Assembly: GCA_016787065.1 (NCBI GenBank)
Contig: JAEUVD010000018.1
Coordinates: 248,001 to 312,000, forward strand
Source of the DNA: Chitinophagaceae bacterium
GTDB taxonomy: Bacteria > Bacteroidota > Bacteroidia > Chitinophagales > Chitinophagaceae
Direction: 5' to 3'
Length of the DNA: 64,000 bases
This document shows, one piece after another, positions 26,549-34,300 of this stretch. Numbering within the stretch: position 1 is the first letter of the stretch; each line of letters opens with the position of its first letter. Made by a program: the position numbers and the translations under genes. The notes under the pieces are model-generated. The model searched no databases, had not been told where the DNA came from, and was given only the letters and a program-made list of their open reading frames with translations.

Positions 26549-27283
26549 CTATTCCGTATGATCTACGCTGAAAGCATCAATGGTATTTGAAGCCAACATA
26601 TCCACCCAGCTAATATCGGCTGCTGTGGTGCTCATACGCTCACCGTCAATATTAAAATCAACGGCTGGATTATTATACATGTTATTAATATCAAAATTAA
26701 GATACATGGCCTTACTCTCTGCGGTGATTTCCCAGTTAATTGGAATTTCAACGATGCTAAATCCTCTATCGGTTCCTAAATGCTGGGTCAATGGTCGTGT
26801 AGAACCATCATTAGCTTTATAGTGACCTTCATGCTTATAAAAAATATAGCCGGTATTCCAATCCCAAATCATTCCATGAATCGGATCCAAATCGCCATCT
26901 TGTGCTCCTATATGATTTCTTGTTGAATCTACACCTAAGGCAAACCTAAGTTTGGTATATCGTCCGAAAGGTATTGTTGGTGCCGTAATCCATGAGCTGT
27001 TTGCATCATCAATATCAATTAAATCGTAATTGCGGAACGTTACCCAACTGCCGTTTTCATTTAGTAATACAATGCCAGAAATGTAATATTTCAACATATC
27101 AATGCTGTATTCGTTACCTGCAGCATTCACCTTATTCATTAAACCCGGTGTGATAGCTGTTCCGTTGGCAATGGTATTAATTTTTAATTTGATATTGCTA
27201 TTTTCTGTTTCTCGCACTTTCTTTTTGCAAGAAGGCAGGATTAAAAACAAGGCTAGCACACTGAATAAACCAATCTTTTTCAT
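26549..27283 (-). CDS. MbnP-like lipoprotein
   Basis: 244 residues. A lipoprotein signal (MKKIGLFSVLALFLILPSC) anchors it, probably in the outer membrane. The mature domain matches the MbnP family pattern: SIDMLKYYISGIVLL, then RFALGVDSTRNHIGAQ with GDLDPIHGMIWDWNTGYIF, and later NWEITAESKAMYLNFD. MbnP proteins occur beside methanobactin or copper genes in methanotrophs, and beside TonB receptors in other phyla. One relative carries a Cu site formed with a modified Trp (family knowledge). Several Trp in WDWNTG are conserved here. The gene lies between the HYC_CC_PP protein and the receptor with 57-58 nt gaps on the same strand. Confidence 0.8.
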   Translation of the reverse strand: MKKIGLFSVLALFLILPSCKKKVRETENSNIKLKINTIANGTAITPGLMNKVNAAGNEYSIDMLKYYISGIVLLNENGSWVTFRNYDLIDIDDANSSWITAPTIPFGRYTKLRFALGVDSTRNHIGAQDGDLDPIHGMIWDWNTGYIFYKHEGHYKANDGSTRPLTQHLGTDRGFSIVEIPINWEITAESKAMYLNFDINNMYNNPAVDFNIDGERMSTTAADISWVDMLASNTIDAFSVDHTE

Positions 27284-27341
27284 GTATCTATTTTTTTATT
27301 TTTTTTGTTCAACTTCTTTTTCTTTGGGAAGAAAAAAAGAA

Positions 27342-27725
27342 TCAAATCAACCACGTGCAATTTATAAGGTAGAGCGGATCAGGGGGAGGAAAATCCTTCT
27401 GAACAGCTCGCGCTTTCTTATTAACTGAAGTGACCTTGTAGAAAGACAATAATTCTACTTCATTCGTTAGTAAATCCGCAGGAATTGATACTACATAATT
27501 ACTTGTAGATGGTGTTTTATATACATGCTCGGTTTGAACACGCACAGTTACATGGTCATCATAACAATCGTTGCATTCATCCGTACCGCAACAATCTTGT
27601 TCATCGGGGTGACTGAAGTAAGAAACCTCTGCAATTTCACCGGCACAAAAATGTCGATGTAACAGCAGTCCTTCCACCGATAACAGATAGAGGAATAGCA
27701 GTATGATAGAACCTGTTTTTCTCAC
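27342..27725 (-). CDS. HYC_CC_PP family exported protein
   Basis: About 127 residues from a GTG at 27725. An in-frame TTG at 27734 overlaps the -7 box and is therefore rejected. A hydrophobic leader (SIILLFLYLLSVEGLLL) is followed by LHRHFCAGE, a CC pair (EQDCCGTDECNDCYDD) and DFPPPDPLY near the end. These three spots are the motif after which the HYC_CC_PP family is named. Six Cys and several His in 40 residues suggest a metal-binding site. It is the promoter-proximal gene of the set HYC_CC_PP - MbnP - TonB receptor - HMA. It could act as a periplasmic metal sensor or chaperone (inference). Confidence 0.75.
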   Translation of the reverse strand: MRKTGSIILLFLYLLSVEGLLLHRHFCAGEIAEVSYFSHPDEQDCCGTDECNDCYDDHVTVRVQTEHVYKTPSTSNYVVSIPADLLTNEVELLSFYKVTSVNKKARAVQKDFPPPDPLYLINCTWLI

Positions 27726-27731
27726 CGAGAG

Positions 27732-27739
27732 CAAAATTA
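27732..27739 (-). promoter_or_regulatory. -7 box for the metal-handling gene set
   Basis: On the minus strand TAATTTTG matches TAnnTTTG, 6 nt before the GTG start, which implies a leaderless mRNA for the first gene. Confidence 0.5.
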
Positions 27740-27836
27740 TCTAATTCAATTCAAACTATTGTTAATTAAAAGGAATGAAAACCTAATTTATTCTACTGTT
27801 AGAACGACAATTTGCTGTCTGATGTTTGGAAAAACC

Positions 27837-29345
27837 TTATGGCGTGCTTGTACCCGGGCCCATAACCAGATTCCATTCTAATAGAAAAAAATCTAAGACA
27901 TCCGTAATACCATCGCCATTCAAATCGCCCAATCCGTTATTGTTCGATGCGCTACTGGCTTGTTCAAATTCGAAAAAATCAAAGAGGTCGATACTACCAT
28001 CCTGGTTTAAATCACCGGTGTAAAGCATCCATGTATTGGCATCGAAATAGACGCAATCGCCCTTTAATACTCCTGGCTGCGAATAATCGTACCAAGCTCC
28101 GGAGGTTAATAATTTAGATGTACCACTCCACGAGGGTAATATGTTTTTAGATTTCAGCACATGATAAAAATGGTTACTTTTTATCGGATTAAATGCTACC
28201 CAAACCGAACCATCCTTTTTCAGTCGCCCAGCACCAAGACGAACTATTTCAAAAGGAAATATTGGTTTCCTGAATTCTACTTCAATATCAGCAACATCAT
28301 TGGAATCGTAACTCAGCATTTGGTTATACATAGCTGGTATCATGGTTCCATCATTTTGCATTAATCCTTGCAATAACAGTTTGAATGAAGCGGAACCTAT
28401 CATACAGGTATCTATAAATACCGAATCGGAAAGCGTACATCCAAATGAATCGCTTGCAGTTAAAGTGTAGCTCTGTTGCAAATTTGCCTGAAAGGTGAAC
28501 GGCGAGGTAAAGGAGCCATTACTCAAGCTATACGTAAGATACGACTGATAATTATCGATAATTACCTCGCACGACGTATCACCGGCCATTACACAGGTAT
28601 TAGCCATTACCGGTTTTTCAAAAACAGGATATGGTGGCGAGCACCAGGTATTTCTCCCAAAATGCTGATTATCTTGAAAAACCTTCTCATTAGCAAAAAT
28701 AGAGGCCTTCAAACTGAACTGTAACGGCAAACTAGCGGCGCTATTCGCTAAGCTCTTTCCCACAAACACCTGAAGTGTATATACTCCGGAGTTCAAAACC
28801 AAATGATGCTGTTGCAAATTGTAAACGCCGGGTATTAAACAAGCATCGAGTAATACAATGGGACCTCCAGGGCCTTGCAACAGAATAGAAGTTACCCTAT
28901 CACTCACATAAAGTTGATCGAGTGTTAGCCAAACCTCTGTACCGTTTGGTAGAGCTTCTAGCTTAAAATCGCGCTCGAATACATAAGGTTGATTGGTATA
29001 ATTACATGCGTTACCGGTAAGTACAATATTGGAGGGCAAATTCAAACCATTACCAAGCGCAATACTTCGAGCTAATCCGAATGAGGTATTGACTGCAGTA
29101 CCTGATACTACAAGCGCACAGTGAGGGTAAGTGCCTGCCTGAACCGGACCGGAAACGATACGCCAAAAAGGATCGGTAGCCTGTAAGGGGAAGGCTTGAT
29201 TGGATTCTTGATTCACGCCTGTGCTTAAATCGAGATAATATGACGAACAGGGTACCGTGGAATTTTGGCTAAATCCAAGTTGTACTAAAATAAGTAAGCA
29301 ATAAAGCAACAGCCCCTTCCGAAGGTAATTTCCTTTCCGTTTCAT
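27837..29345 (-). CDS. Secreted protein with dockerin-like C-terminus
   Basis: 502 residues from ATG 29345 (the signal peptide ends LVQLGFSQ; the upstream frame to 29372 is not needed). The N-terminal part reads like a beta-rich surface domain with several Cys. Residues about 270-315 look like a partial PKD/SprB-like repeat (YSLSNGSFTSPFTF, YTLTASDSFGCTLSDS). The end carries two calcium-loop repeats, GDLNQDGSIDLFDFFEFEQ and GDLNGDGITDVLDFFLLEW, separated by about 20 residues, exactly like a type I dockerin pair. In Bacteroidota such pairs occur on T9SS-type surface proteins outside cellulosomes, so cohesin binding is not implied. No catalytic motif was seen. Confidence 0.7.
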   Translation of the reverse strand: MKRKGNYLRKGLLLYCLLILVQLGFSQNSTVPCSSYYLDLSTGVNQESNQAFPLQATDPFWRIVSGPVQAGTYPHCALVVSGTAVNTSFGLARSIALGNGLNLPSNIVLTGNACNYTNQPYVFERDFKLEALPNGTEVWLTLDQLYVSDRVTSILLQGPGGPIVLLDACLIPGVYNLQQHHLVLNSGVYTLQVFVGKSLANSAASLPLQFSLKASIFANEKVFQDNQHFGRNTWCSPPYPVFEKPVMANTCVMAGDTSCEVIIDNYQSYLTYSLSNGSFTSPFTFQANLQQSYTLTASDSFGCTLSDSVFIDTCMIGSASFKLLLQGLMQNDGTMIPAMYNQMLSYDSNDVADIEVEFRKPIFPFEIVRLGAGRLKKDGSVWVAFNPIKSNHFYHVLKSKNILPSWSGTSKLLTSGAWYDYSQPGVLKGDCVYFDANTWMLYTGDLNQDGSIDLFDFFEFEQASSASNNNGLGDLNGDGITDVLDFFLLEWNLVMGPGTSTP

Positions 29346-29369
29346 AATAAATGAGTTCTTAGTTGAAAA

Positions 29370-29377
29370 CAAAAGTA
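29370..29377 (-). promoter_or_regulatory. -7 box for the 29345 gene
   Basis: On the minus strand TACTTTTG matches TAnnTTTG, 24 nt before the ATG at 29345. Confidence 0.5.
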
Positions 29378-29565
29378 GAAGGCTAGGGATATTCGAAAAA
29401 GGAATAAAATATTTTTAGCCTCACTAGTTTTGTAATGGTTTACTTCATCCAATGCTCAACGAGATACCATAGAATATAGATTTTTCCGTTACATGAAAGA
29501 AAAATAGCATAGGAAACTCATGTAACACCTTGAATTTCAAAGAAATTGATTTTTAACTTAGCCCC

Positions 29566-29597
29566 TTGTTTATTTAAGTCTGAACCCCTTACATTTG
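29566..29597 (+). promoter_or_regulatory. Full -33/-7 promoter of the DUF349 - leucine dehydrogenase operon
   Basis: TTG at 29566-29568, a 21-nt spacer and TACATTTG at 29590-29597 fit the Bacteroidota housekeeping promoter. The start codon is 31 nt downstream. Confidence 0.65.
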
Positions 29598-29628
29598 TCG
29601 TCTTCTATTTTTAATTATATCAGTGACT

Positions 29629-31374
29629 ATGTCTAACAACGAAACTTATTTTATCAAAGAGAATGCAGTTTATCTGCACGCCAACAAATGGTTCGAGGAA
29701 CGTAATATCGGAGAACTTAAAGAAGCCAATCAACAGTACACCATTGCTTCCATGGAAGAACGGTTTAAGGAACTGGAAGATAAGATGGCTGAGATTGAGA
29801 AAGAATTTAATGAAGCCAGCGAGAAGGTAAGATTAGCGGGAAAAGTAGCCCGAACTCGGACCTATTTATGCACCGCAAAAGCAATAGGTAATTATGCGGC
29901 CCTTTTCGAAAAACTTGATGCCTTTGAAGTTGAAATAAAAAAAGGTGTGGAAGAAACGCTCAAACAGAAAGAACAACTTTGTGTTGAAGTGGAAGCCATA
30001 TTGGAAAGTAAAGATTGGAAAGAAGGTGCTGAAAAATTGCGCGATTTGCAAAAGAAGTTTCGTGATTTGCCTGTTGTTCCGGATTTAAAAAATGAAGAAC
30101 TTCGAGATCGTTTTGAGAAATCAAAAGATGAATTCTTCAAACAAAAACAAGCCCGACATGAAAGTTTCGAACAAGAGTTGCTCGATAATCTTTCTAAAAA
30201 AATAGAACTCTGTGAGAAAGCGGAAGCATTGTCATCCTCCACCGACTGGAAGAAAACTACCGACGTGTATCAAGAGATGAATGAAGAGTGGAAGAAGATA
30301 GGCATGGTTCCAAAGCATCGAATGGAAGAGTTATGGTTCCGTTATAACACCGCTAAAGATATTTTCTTCAATAATAAACGAGAACATTTTGGTGATATTA
30401 AAACCGAGCAGGAAGAAAACCTGAAGAAGAAACTCGCCTTAATTGAACAAGCTGAAGCGGTTAAGGAAAGCAAAGATTGGAAGAAAACAACCGACGAGTA
30501 CACTCGTTTAATGGATGAATGGAAAAAGATCGGTCGCGTACCTCAAGAGAAAAGTGATGAAATTTGGAATCAGTTTTTGGCAGCCAAAAATCATTTCTAT
30601 AATAATAAAGATGCTCACTACGGGAACATTCGCGTTCAATTAGAAGATAATTTAGCCAAGAAAATGGCCATTGTTTTACATGCCGAAGAACTTCAAAACT
30701 CACATGATTTTGATGCAGCTACGCAAGAATTCATGGACATGTTTGATGAGTGGAAAAAAATCGGACGAGTTCCTAAGGAAAATGGCGACGAAGCTTGGGA
30801 ACGATTCCAAAAAGCAAAAAAGAATTTCTTCGATCGTAAAGATGCTTATCGTGAGCAACGTAAAAAAGAAGTATCCAAAGATTTAAAAGAGAAAATAGAT
30901 CGCAATCGAAGTTTCATGAACAAATTGAATCGTGAAATTGAACGTGAAGAAGATTTATTATTTGATATGGATGATCGCTTGAAGAATTTGCCGGCTACCC
31001 TTCGTTCCTATGAAAAACGTGAAGAGTATTTGGAAATGATTGAAGAAATCAAAGATAAAATCAACGACCTCAAACGCAAGGCTAAAGATGTTCGCGAGAA
31101 ATTACAACAAGACGAACGCGAGATGAATAACTTCCTTCGAGGGCCAAGAAAAAAACCAAATGAAGAGCAAGGCCAAGTGAAAAACACACCGTCAACAGCG
31201 CCAAACGATGCTCCTCCACATGAAGTTATTCCGGCAGAAGCACCGGCTGCGGAAGCCGCTGCAGAAAACGTTGTAGAAGTTGTTAATGAAGAAATGCCAA
31301 CGGCTTCGGCAACTATAGAAGAACCAAATTCAGAATCACCAGCTACCGAAACAGAAGAGGCAGCTGCAGAATAA
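29629..31374 (+). CDS. DUF349 repeat protein
   Basis: 581 residues from ATG 29629 (MSNNETYFIKENAVYL); a GTG two codons earlier is less likely. Almost the whole protein is helical and highly charged. It contains about four to five DUF349 repeats of roughly 70 residues, recognisable by the recurring pattern DWKKTTDEYTRLMDEWKKIG, then a Phe/Trp-rich helix with FFNNKREHF or FYNNKDAHY. A coiled coil follows (about 420-500), and an acidic Ala/Pro/Glu tail closes it. The family is cytoplasmic and widespread in Bacteroidota; its molecular function is unknown. The leucine dehydrogenase gene starts 14 nt after its stop, so they are one operon. Confidence 0.88.
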   Translation: MSNNETYFIKENAVYLHANKWFEERNIGELKEANQQYTIASMEERFKELEDKMAEIEKEFNEASEKVRLAGKVARTRTYLCTAKAIGNYAALFEKLDAFEVEIKKGVEETLKQKEQLCVEVEAILESKDWKEGAEKLRDLQKKFRDLPVVPDLKNEELRDRFEKSKDEFFKQKQARHESFEQELLDNLSKKIELCEKAEALSSSTDWKKTTDVYQEMNEEWKKIGMVPKHRMEELWFRYNTAKDIFFNNKREHFGDIKTEQEENLKKKLALIEQAEAVKESKDWKKTTDEYTRLMDEWKKIGRVPQEKSDEIWNQFLAAKNHFYNNKDAHYGNIRVQLEDNLAKKMAIVLHAEELQNSHDFDAATQEFMDMFDEWKKIGRVPKENGDEAWERFQKAKKNFFDRKDAYREQRKKEVSKDLKEKIDRNRSFMNKLNREIEREEDLLFDMDDRLKNLPATLRSYEKREEYLEMIEEIKDKINDLKRKAKDVREKLQQDEREMNNFLRGPRKKPNEEQGQVKNTPSTAPNDAPPHEVIPAEAPAAEAAAENVVEVVNEEMPTASATIEEPNSESPATETEEAAAE

Positions 31375-31388
31375 TAAGTAAATAAATT

Positions 31389-32459
31389 ATGTCAAATAAA
31401 GTATTCGATCTTATGAAGGATTTGGAACACGAACAAATCGTGTTTTGTCATGATCCTAAATCAAACTTAAAAGCAATTATTGCAATTCATAATACCACAC
31501 TCGGCCCGGCTTTAGGAGGTACTCGCATGTGGAATTACGCTTCCGATGATGAAGCTGTAGTGGATGCCGCACGTCTTTCGCGAGGAATGACGTATAAAGC
31601 TGCTATCAGCGGATTAAATTTAGGTGGAGGCAAAGCGGTAATTATTGGCTCGCCCGACATGAAAAGCGAAGCCTTATGGCGACGTTACGGCAAGTTTGTG
31701 AATTCTCTGGGTGGTAAATACATTACCGCAGAAGATGTAAATACTTCCGCGGCTGATATGGAATTTATCCATCTGGAAACCAAACATGTTACCGGAATTC
31801 CGGAGTACATGGGTGGTAGTGGTGATCCTTCACCATTCACAGCTTATGGTGTTTTTGTTGGTATGAAAGCTTGTGCATTCAAGCATTGGGGAAATGATAA
31901 TTTAGCAGGAAAGAAGGTGATGGTGCAAGGCGTTGGTCATGTTGGACAATACCTCGTTGGGCATTTACAAGATGCCGGTGCTAAAGTATATATTACTGAT
32001 ATCAACCAGGATCGTATCAAAGAAACAACGAGCAAATACAACGCGGAATATGTTGATCCGAAAGAGATGTTGAATATCGATTTTGATATTTACGCCCCCT
32101 GTGCGCTAGGTGCCACTGTAAATGATGAAAGTATTGCAGCGTTAAAATGCCCCATCATTGCCGGTGCTGCGAATAATCAATTAGCGGTTGAGGCGGTTCA
32201 TGGTCGTCAGTTGATTGAAAAAGGAATCATTTATGCACCCGACTTCTTAATTAACGCCGGTGGCTTGATTAACGTAGCCGCAGAAGCCGGTGGTAATTAT
32301 AATCGCGAAAAAGTAACCCATGATGTAGAGAAAATCTACAATCGAATTTTAGATATCTTTAAATTATCTGAAAAAGATGGTATCACAGCGCAGGAAGCCG
32401 CTATGAAAATAGCACAACAACGCATTGACGATATAGCGAATGTGAAAGCAAGACTTTAA
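31389..32459 (+). CDS. Leucine dehydrogenase (Glu/Leu/Phe/Val dehydrogenase family)
   Basis: 356 residues. The enzyme reversibly deaminates branched-chain L-amino acids with NAD+ to the 2-oxo acids, feeding catabolism or branched fatty-acid synthesis. The N-terminal domain has GPALGGTRMWNY, then RLSRGMTYKAA and GLNLGGGKAVIIG, which provide the two active-site Lys. The NAD domain has VMVQGVGHVGQYLV and NINPDR-like TDINQDR, then APCALGATVND and APDFLINAGGLINV. The length and the Thr/Leu-type pocket fit leucine rather than glutamate dehydrogenase (about 420-450 residues). It is the second gene of the DUF349 operon; no function links the two that I can name. Confidence 0.92.
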   Translation: MSNKVFDLMKDLEHEQIVFCHDPKSNLKAIIAIHNTTLGPALGGTRMWNYASDDEAVVDAARLSRGMTYKAAISGLNLGGGKAVIIGSPDMKSEALWRRYGKFVNSLGGKYITAEDVNTSAADMEFIHLETKHVTGIPEYMGGSGDPSPFTAYGVFVGMKACAFKHWGNDNLAGKKVMVQGVGHVGQYLVGHLQDAGAKVYITDINQDRIKETTSKYNAEYVDPKEMLNIDFDIYAPCALGATVNDESIAALKCPIIAGAANNQLAVEAVHGRQLIEKGIIYAPDFLINAGGLINVAAEAGGNYNREKVTHDVEKIYNRILDIFKLSEKDGITAQEAAMKIAQQRIDDIANVKARL

Positions 32460-32460
32460 G

Positions 32461-32650
32461 CAATGAACAGTGAACAATTTACAATGAATAGTTTGCAATG
32501 CACATTTAATAATTGTTACTAAACGGTGGGTGAATTGAAAGATAGAGCGTGTCAATTTCTGAAGATGATTCATGTTCATTCAACTAAGTATTTTATTCTT
32601 GTTAGTAATTCTGTTCTAATTGTTCATTGTAAATTATTCACTGTTCATTG
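32461..32650. repeat. Inverted-repeat element upstream of paaB
   Basis: A 28-bp arm at 32461-32488 (starting CAATGAACAGTGAACAATTT) recurs inverted at 32623-32650 with a single mismatch. The arms enclose about 134 bp with weaker nested complementarity (TTACTAA at about 32516, TTAGTAA at about 32602). The element begins 2 nt after the leucine dehydrogenase stop and has no ORF. It resembles a small non-autonomous mobile element or a dispersed hairpin repeat. I see no clear target-site duplication. Confidence 0.75.
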
Positions 32651-32683
32651 TAAATTGTAAATTGTAAATTGTAAAATTGTAAA
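32651..32683. repeat. Short tandem repeat TAAATTG in the paaB leader
   Basis: Three exact TAAATTG units, one TAAAATTG and a partial TAAAT lie directly before the paaB start (ATG 32686). Repeat-number change here would alter the paaB leader but not its frame. Confidence 0.7.
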
Positions 32684-32685
32684 TC

Positions 32686-32973
32686 ATGAGTAATAGCGAA
32701 TGGCCCCTATGGGAAATTTTTATCCGCAGCAAAGCCGGATTAGATCATAAACATGTAGGAAGTTTACACGCCTCCGATGCTACCATGGCTATTGAAATGG
32801 CTAGAGATGTTTATACCCGTCGACAAGAAGGGGTAAGTATTTGGGCTGTGGAAAGTGTTCATATTCATGCTTCCAACCCAGATGATGCGGAAAGTTTTTA
32901 CGACCCTATGAATGATAAAGTTTATCGTCATCCAACCTTTTATGATTTACCTGATCAATTAAAACACATGTAA
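32686..32973 (+). CDS. paaB: 1,2-phenylacetyl-CoA epoxidase subunit PaaB
   Basis: 95 residues, the normal size for PaaB. The subunit has no metal site and stabilises the PaaABCE monooxygenase that epoxidises phenylacetyl-CoA, the first ring-attacking step of aerobic phenylacetate degradation. Typical features are WPLWEIFIRSKAGLDHKHVG, HASDATMAIEMARDVYTRR and the end FYDPMNDKVYRHPTFYDLP. The start at 32686 follows a tandem repeat with no obvious ribosome-binding site. paaC follows after 3 nt. paaA, which normally precedes paaB, is not here. Confidence 0.93.
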   Translation: MSNSEWPLWEIFIRSKAGLDHKHVGSLHASDATMAIEMARDVYTRRQEGVSIWAVESVHIHASNPDDAESFYDPMNDKVYRHPTFYDLPDQLKHM

Positions 32974-32976
32974 ATC

Positions 32977-33738
32977 ATGCATTCAGATTTAAAACAATAC
33001 TGTCTTCAGTTAGCAGATAATAGCTTGATTCATGGACATCGTTTAAGTGAGTGGTGCGGACACGGACCAATTCTGGAAGTTGATATGGCGTTATCCAATA
33101 TTGCCCTCGATAATATTGGTGCTGCCAGAAGTATTTATGCCTTCCTTGCCGAACAAGAGGGTGAAGGCAAAACAGAAGATTACTATCCATACACCAGAGA
33201 TGTTCGTGAATTTCTGAATGTTTTACTCGTGGAATTACCCAATGGCGATTTCGCTGATACCATGGCAAAATGTTTATTTTTTGATGCCTATCAGTTTTAC
33301 TTTTACACGGCATTAAAGCAATGTAATGATTCAACACTTGCCGCTATCGCAGAAAAATCGTTGAAAGAAGTAACCTATCATTTACGTTTCAGTAGTGAAT
33401 GGGTCATTCGTTTAGGAGATGGCACCGAAGAAAGTAAAGAGAATATGCAACGAGCCATTAGTAATTTTTGGGAATACACGGGTGAATTGTTTCAACCATC
33501 AGCAATAGAAACCTCGCTTCAAAAAACATTGCAACTACCCGACCTCAATCTAATACGAGATCAATGGATGGAAAAAATTTCTGAGGTACTGCAGGAAGCA
33601 ACGCTTTCGTTTCCGTTAAGTTCCGAAAAAGGCTGGTTTCAACAAGGCGGTAAAACCGGAATTCATTCCGAACATTTAGGATTTATACTTGCTGATTTAC
33701 AGTTCATGCAACGTGCTTATCCGAATAGCGAATGGTAA
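32977..33738 (+). CDS. paaC: 1,2-phenylacetyl-CoA epoxidase subunit PaaC
   Basis: 253 residues. PaaC is the non-catalytic ferritin-like partner of the di-iron subunit PaaA in the phenylacetyl-CoA epoxidase. The helical fold shows HGHRLSEWCGHGPILEVDMA, NIALDNIGAARSIY, EFLNVLLVELPNGDFA, YHLRFSSEWVIRLGDG and the end HSEHLGFILADLQFMQRAYP. The di-iron ligands of PaaA are not expected here. The stop overlaps the start of paaD by 7 nt, which indicates translational coupling. The gene is intact. Confidence 0.93.
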   Translation: MHSDLKQYCLQLADNSLIHGHRLSEWCGHGPILEVDMALSNIALDNIGAARSIYAFLAEQEGEGKTEDYYPYTRDVREFLNVLLVELPNGDFADTMAKCLFFDAYQFYFYTALKQCNDSTLAAIAEKSLKEVTYHLRFSSEWVIRLGDGTEESKENMQRAISNFWEYTGELFQPSAIETSLQKTLQLPDLNLIRDQWMEKISEVLQEATLSFPLSSEKGWFQQGGKTGIHSEHLGFILADLQFMQRAYPNSEW

Positions 33739-34217
33739 CCATTCCAGCTCATATTGCAGCAATACTGGAACAAGTGTTCGATCCAGAAGTTCCAGTATTA
33801 AGTATTTTAGACTTAGGAATCGTAAGGTCTGTTGAAGACCGTGATGGACAATTAAAAATTATTATTACCCCTACTTACAGTGGTTGTCCTGCCATGCAAA
33901 CAATTGCCACCATGATTCGGCTAGAGCTTAGCACCCATGGCTTTCAACATATAATTATTGAAGAACAACTTTCTCCGGCATGGACAACAGATTGGATGAC
34001 GGAGTCGGGAAAAAGAAAGCTACAAGAATACGGCATTGCACCACCACAGTATTCAACAAAAAATAACCCGACTAACTATCTAGAGGTTGTAGTTCCATGT
34101 CCGCAATGCTCCTCTTCACACACTGAACTTATCAGTCAATTCGGCTCCACATCATGCAAAGCACTTTACCGCTGCTTAGATTGTAAAGAACCCTTTGATT
34201 ATTTTAAATGTCATTAA
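33732..34217 (+). CDS. paaD: Phenylacetyl-CoA epoxidase maturation protein PaaD (PaaJ)
   Basis: 161 residues. PaaD is a MIP18/SufT-type protein needed for an active epoxidase complex, thought to help assemble its metal or Fe-S cofactors. The N-terminal MIP18 domain has FDPEVPVLSILDLGIVRSV and TPTYSGCPAMQTIA with the conserved Cys. The C-terminal zinc ribbon has two pairs, VPCPQCSSSH and YRCLDCKEPFDYF. The gene overlaps paaC by 7 nt. paaE, the reductase, does not follow; the next gene is a surface protein. Confidence 0.92.
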   Translation: MVTIPAHIAAILEQVFDPEVPVLSILDLGIVRSVEDRDGQLKIIITPTYSGCPAMQTIATMIRLELSTHGFQHIIIEEQLSPAWTTDWMTESGKRKLQEYGIAPPQYSTKNNPTNYLEVVVPCPQCSSSHTELISQFGSTSCKALYRCLDCKEPFDYFKCH

Positions 34218-34274
34218 TTGATTTGGGTCACGGAAAGATTTTTCGTAATTCCTCGTGAACCAACATGTCTGAAT

Positions 34275-34282
34275 TACATTTG
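34275..34282 (+). promoter_or_regulatory. -7 box for the SprB-repeat protein gene
   Basis: TACATTTG matches TAnnTTTG, 18 nt before the ATG at 34301. Confidence 0.5.
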
Positions 34283-34300
34283 AAGAAGTAAATTCAATAC

